8,093 nucleotides of DNA. It comes from an uncultured Lachnospiraceae bacterium (lineage in GTDB: Bacteria > Bacillota > Clostridia > Lachnospirales > Lachnospiraceae). Below, one piece after another: positions 5,053-8,093 of the stretch (position 1 is its first letter; every line of letters begins with the position of its first letter). Location: positions 1-8,093 of the forward strand of contig CACZNY010000010.1 in NCBI GenBank assembly GCA_902782655.1, in the 5' to 3' direction. The notes under the pieces were generated by a model. It did no database searches, was not told the origin of the DNA, and was given only the letters and a program-made list of their open reading frames with translations. The translations under genes were made by a program, and so were the position numbers.

Positions 5053-6705
5053 ATGAGTTTATCTGAGATCATACAACTTTTATGCGGTATCTCGCTTTTC
5101 CTCTTCGGTATGTCGCTGATGGGGGACGGCCTTAAAAAGGTATCCGGCAATAAGCTTGAGCCCATACTTTACCGCCTGTCCAATACCCGCCTCAAGGGGG
5201 TCCTGCTCGGCACAGGCGTCACCGCAGTCATACAATCCTCCAGTGCCACTGCCGTCATGGTGGTAGGCTTCGTCAACTCCGGTATGATGAAGCTGGCACA
5301 GGGTATCAATGTCATCATCGGAGCTCTGCTCGGCACCAGTATCACGGGCTGGATCCTCTGTCTCAGCTATATCGAAGGCGCAGGCGATCTCAAGGCCCTG
5401 CTTTCGACCTCCACCTTAACGGGAGTCGTGGCAATAGCCGGCACTCTGCTCCGTACCGCAGGAAAAACGCCTAACGTCAAAAATACCGGAGACATCTTTC
5501 TTGGTTTTTCGGTACTGATGATCGGCATGAAGATGATGAGTGAGGCCGTGGGAGGTCTCGGAAGCTCCCCTCACTTCATACATCTGCTCTCCACCCTGTC
5601 CAATCCCTTCCTGGGAATACTGATCGGAGCGGCTTTTACGGCGCTTCTGCAGTCCGCCTCGGCGGCCGTAGGTATCGTGCAGGCTCTCTCGGTCACGGGG
5701 GCGATGTCATTTGAAAGCACCCTCCCCCTTCTGCTGGGAATAGTGGTAGGCGCGGCAGCACCGGTAATGCTTTCCTCCTTCGGGGCGACCATATCCGGCA
5801 AGCGGACTGCCATGGTATATCCCATAGCCACCTCTCTTGGAGTCATGTTCTTTTCCTCAATATACTACATAGCAGACTCGATGATAGGCTTTAAGTTTAC
5901 CGATACGATAATGACTCCCTTCTCCATAGCCATAGTCAATACGATAATGAGGCTTCTCATAGTCTTATTCCTTATGCCCTTTACGGATATCATAGAGGCT
6001 CTGGTCTGCATGATAGTCGTAGATAAGGACACCGATAATATTCCCGAGGTACGCATGGAGGAGCGCTTCATCCCCTATCCTGCCCTCGCAATAGATCACA
6101 GCCGCCATATGGTCGACGAAATGGCCAGGATATCCATCAAGTCCCTGAGCAGGGCTCTTTCCCTGTTTGACAGATATGACGAGGCCCTGATGGGCAAGGT
6201 CCTGAAGGCCGAAAACGCCGTGGACAGCTATGAGGATGCCATAGGCAACTACCTTGTCAGGGTTACAAAGCATGAGCTTTCCCAGCTTCAGAATAACTAT
6301 GCCTCCCTCGCCCTTCATACCCTGTCGGATATAGAAAGGATATCGGATCACGCCCTCAATCTCGCTGAGAGGGCAAAGGAGATAACCGATGATGAGGTGG
6401 TCTTTTCCCGGGAAGCCAGAAGTGAACTGAGCGAGCTTTTCAATCTTATCAGAAAGGAAGCCACCGCAGCCTTAGACGCTTTCACTGAAGCCGACAGCCT
6501 CGAAGCAGGTAATGTCAATGTGCTCGATGAACAGGTACATGCTCTGTGCGACAGTATGAAGAATAACCATATCGAACGTCTTCAGCGTGCCGAATGCACC
6601 ATACAGCACGGGGTTATCTTCAATGACATCATAACTCTCTGCGAAAGGGTATCCAATCACTGCAGCCACATAGCAGATGTCCTTATATCACTTTTTTCCA
6701 AATAG
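5053..6705 (+). CDS. Na+/phosphate cotransporter family protein with C-terminal PhoU-like domain
   Basis: This 550-residue membrane protein probably imports phosphate or another anion with Na+. It has the two inverted Na/Pi (NptA/PF02690-type) repeats. The first carries QSSSATAV (61-68). The second carries QSASAAV (200-206), where the usual second Ser of QSSSA is Ala. Hydrophobic segments fill residues 5-320. A soluble helical region from about 345 to 548 resembles PhoU, with the acidic motifs DIERISDHALNLAE (426-439) and LCERVSNHCSHIAD (529-542). Transporter-PhoU fusion is a common bacterial architecture of normal size. The ATG at 5053 fits the family start (LLCGISLFLFGMSLMGDGLKKV). The next in-frame stop upstream is at 5041-5043 and no better start exists, yet no Shine-Dalgarno is present, unlike the neighbouring genes. 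A pho regulon link is not shown: I see no recognisable PhoP box. Substrate is inferred from the family only. Confidence 0.9.
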   Translation: MSLSEIIQLLCGISLFLFGMSLMGDGLKKVSGNKLEPILYRLSNTRLKGVLLGTGVTAVIQSSSATAVMVVGFVNSGMMKLAQGINVIIGALLGTSITGWILCLSYIEGAGDLKALLSTSTLTGVVAIAGTLLRTAGKTPNVKNTGDIFLGFSVLMIGMKMMSEAVGGLGSSPHFIHLLSTLSNPFLGILIGAAFTALLQSASAAVGIVQALSVTGAMSFESTLPLLLGIVVGAAAPVMLSSFGATISGKRTAMVYPIATSLGVMFFSSIYYIADSMIGFKFTDTIMTPFSIAIVNTIMRLLIVLFLMPFTDIIEALVCMIVVDKDTDNIPEVRMEERFIPYPALAIDHSRHMVDEMARISIKSLSRALSLFDRYDEALMGKVLKAENAVDSYEDAIGNYLVRVTKHELSQLQNNYASLALHTLSDIERISDHALNLAERAKEITDDEVVFSREARSELSELFNLIRKEATAALDAFTEADSLEAGNVNVLDEQVHALCDSMKNNHIERLQRAECTIQHGVIFNDIITLCERVSNHCSHIADVLISLFSK

Positions 6706-6718
6706 AGAGATTTAAGGA

Positions 6719-6749
6719 ACGGCAGAGCTTTTCCGCTCTGCCGTCTTTT
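6719..6749 (+). terminator. Strong intrinsic terminator after the cotransporter gene
   Basis: ACGGCAGAGC (6719-6728) and GCTCTGCCGT (6735-6744) form a perfect 10-bp stem around the loop TTTTCC, followed by CTTTT. It lies 13 bases after the cotransporter stop and 21 bases before the end of the converging lipoprotein gene. On the other strand the stem is followed by TCC then TTAAAT, a poorer tract, so termination from that side may be weaker. Confidence 0.88.
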
Positions 6750-6770
6750 GGTTCCGTATACCCGTTCCCC

Positions 6771-7967
6771 TTATTCAACCACCGTGAAATCCATAACAGG
6801 CTTGCTTTCCATCTCGTCAAATAGAGATTCGAAAAGCTTTTCCGCCTCAGCAGGATCCTTACTGATGTCATCGCCCTCCGAGGCGTTATCCTTCCTCTGG
6901 AAGCCTGTATATGAAGCCTCTCCGCTCTCGCTGTAGTCCTCATGGATATAATCCTTGACGATAAGGGCGTCACCTGTCGGATTCATGAATTCCGAATTGA
7001 ACTCATGATGACCCGCACTGTAGATCACCTTTCCGTCGCAGCGTATGGGATAGGCCGTGCCTTCACTGAAGGCATTTCCTATGAAGCGGATCTTTCCGCC
7101 CACATCCCCGTAGAAGGTCGCCTCCATCGCTGCCCTGTGCCCCTCGGCATCATCAAAGGTGCCCTCTGTCACTGCAAGGAGCTTTCCGTTATATCCTTCG
7201 AGTTCAAAGTAAGTATAGCCGTTGTCCTTCTTGAGGAAGGAGATAAGCTCATCGTAGCTGTCAAAGGTTTCCTTGCCTGCTGCTTCCTCCACAAAGGAGC
7301 CCGGCATGAATTCCTCCTCCTCGGGAGGAGCCATGCTCTCTGCTATCGCAAGGATATCGAATCCGTCAAGATCCTTGTCAGCGGTTGAAAGTGAATACTG
7401 GATGCCGATCTCCACATCATACCAGTTTATCTGATCCAGATATCCGTTATCATTGATGCAGCGGTAGGTCTGAGCCTGCATGCTGCCGCCGCCCCAGTTG
7501 GAAAGCGTTTCGTCCTCGGGTCCCACCGTCCATTCCACGAAATTCCCGCCGATATCGGTTTTTTCCTCTACTCCCGTCTGAGCCCTTGCGGTGAAGCTGA
7601 GCCCGTCAAGCATGAAGCTTAGCTGTACCATGGGGCCTATGCCCTTATCGGCATCAGCAAGCTCCTCGCATTTAAGCCATTCCACCTGCTCTGCTCCCGC
7701 AGGCGGGATGAAGAGCCTGGGAATGATCTCATGCGCCTCCTCTGCCGTGATATTCACCCAGGGATTAGCCATTCCTACCTGTGCTTCCTCTCCTGTTCCT
7801 GAAGCCTCATCCGCGGCGCTTCCCGCATCGGCCGGCGCTTCAGCCTCTGCCGCAGCCTCCGCACTTTCCGAAGCCGCATTCTCCGGCTTTGCCGTACTGC
7901 CGCATCCTGCGACGGTACCGATGACCAGGACACCTGCGCTTAATAATGCGATAATCCTTCTTTTCAT
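6771..7967 (-). CDS. Lipoprotein of unknown function, two-part extracytoplasmic region
   Basis: The product has 398 residues. ATG at 7967 is chosen because it begins a classic lipoprotein signal (MKRR, hydrophobic core, V19-A20-G21-C22) and AGGAG (7982-7978) lies 10 bases upstream. The frame stays open for 30 more codons, but that region overlaps the promoter. After Cys22 comes a low-complexity Ala/Glu/Ser-rich linker (about 29-63), typical of a spacer that holds a domain away from the membrane. Residues about 66-215 (NPWVNITAEEAHEIIPRLFI to YSLSTADKDLDGFDILAIAES) loosely recall DUF4367-type lipoprotein domains, which often end in an 'AES' helix; this is an impression only. Residues about 235-360 form a second region rich in Gly, Tyr and Phe (YDELISFLKKDNGYTYFELEGYNGK). 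The C-terminal tail is acidic (EKLFESLFDEMES). No catalytic motif is recognised. It converges on the cotransporter and shares no operon with it. Being a real secreted lipoprotein is secure; the function is unknown. Confidence 0.85.
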   Translation of the reverse strand: MKRRIIALLSAGVLVIGTVAGCGSTAKPENAASESAEAAAEAEAPADAGSAADEASGTGEEAQVGMANPWVNITAEEAHEIIPRLFIPPAGAEQVEWLKCEELADADKGIGPMVQLSFMLDGLSFTARAQTGVEEKTDIGGNFVEWTVGPEDETLSNWGGGSMQAQTYRCINDNGYLDQINWYDVEIGIQYSLSTADKDLDGFDILAIAESMAPPEEEEFMPGSFVEEAAGKETFDSYDELISFLKKDNGYTYFELEGYNGKLLAVTEGTFDDAEGHRAAMEATFYGDVGGKIRFIGNAFSEGTAYPIRCDGKVIYSAGHHEFNSEFMNPTGDALIVKDYIHEDYSESGEASYTGFQRKDNASEGDDISKDPAEAEKLFESLFDEMESKPVMDFTVVE

Positions 7968-7992
7968 AAAAAAATCTCTCCTCTCTGTAATG

Positions 7993-8015
7993 GCAGGCGA
8001 TAATTTTTCACCTGC
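7993..8015 (-). promoter_or_regulatory. Small hairpin in the leader of the lipoprotein gene
   Basis: Read on the - strand, GCAGGTG (8015-8009) pairs with CGCCTGC (7999-7993), one pair being U-G, around a 9-base A/U-rich loop. It sits just upstream of the Shine-Dalgarno at 7982-7978. It may protect the mRNA 5' end or affect initiation; nothing links it to a known riboswitch. Confidence 0.35.
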
Positions 8016-8027
8016 TTTATTTGTACA

Positions 8028-8057
8028 TTTATACGAACGGATAATGTATGATGTCAA
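8028..8057 (-). promoter_or_regulatory. Promoter of the lipoprotein gene
   Basis: On the - strand a perfect TTGACA (8057-8052) is followed, after 18 bases, by TATAAA (8033-8028), five of six consensus bases. Transcription should start near 8021 and give a leader of about 54 bases. A further TATAAT lies at 8086-8081 on the same strand, but its -35 position falls outside the window, so a tandem promoter can be neither confirmed nor excluded. Confidence 0.7.
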
Positions 8058-8093
8058 TCCGCCCCCATCCGGCAGACTTCATTATACCGAAAA

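Noticed and set aside
6942..7388. 148-codon + strand frame opposite the lipoprotein gene
   Set aside because: It is antisense to a well-supported secreted protein, has no ribosome binding site that I can see and no family features.
7968..8057. 30-codon upstream extension of the lipoprotein gene
   Set aside because: It would bury the lipoprotein signal peptide inside the protein and begin within the predicted -35 box.

Overview
The window looks like ordinary chromosomal DNA from a Gram-positive anaerobe of the Clostridia, most likely a Lachnospiraceae relative. This is an inference. It rests on strong Shine-Dalgarno sequences of the GGAGG type, sigma-A-like promoters, lipoprotein signal peptides, frequent ATA (Ile) and AGG/AGA (Arg) codons at moderate GC, and the gene families present. 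No mobile element, tRNA, rRNA or CRISPR array is visible.

Layout on the + strand: (1) the 3' part of a MATE-family efflux transporter, running in from the left edge; (2) 24 bases later, a stand-alone response regulator made of a degenerate receiver followed by an intact receiver, with no output domain; (3) a near-consensus promoter (1945-1973), a short structured leader, and the methionine ABC importer in the order metQ (lipoprotein), metN (ATPase with C-terminal NIL domain), metI (permease). An intrinsic terminator sits between metQ and metN, and metN and metI overlap by 11 bases. (4) A 409-base AT-rich gap follows, the most unusual stretch of the window. It holds two candidate promoters, a 108-base element built from three copies of an 18-20 base unit, and a perfect 13-bp inverted repeat that overlaps the second promoter. 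(5) Next is a Na+/phosphate-type cotransporter fused to a PhoU-like domain, which starts without a Shine-Dalgarno and may be translated from a nearly leaderless mRNA. A strong terminator closes it.

On the - strand, converging on the cotransporter, is a 398-residue lipoprotein of unknown function with its own promoter and a small leader hairpin near the right edge.

Functionally, metQNI forms a complete methionine importer: the surface lipoprotein captures methionine, MetI forms the channel and MetN powers transport and probably senses internal methionine through its NIL domain. The promoter, leader and internal terminator suggest MetQ is made in excess over MetNI. The cotransporter is a separate transcription unit. 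The parts most worth a second look are the repeat and promoter architecture at 4812-5053 and the overlapping pairings in the metQ leader. I see no clear evidence of a wholly new multi-gene system.
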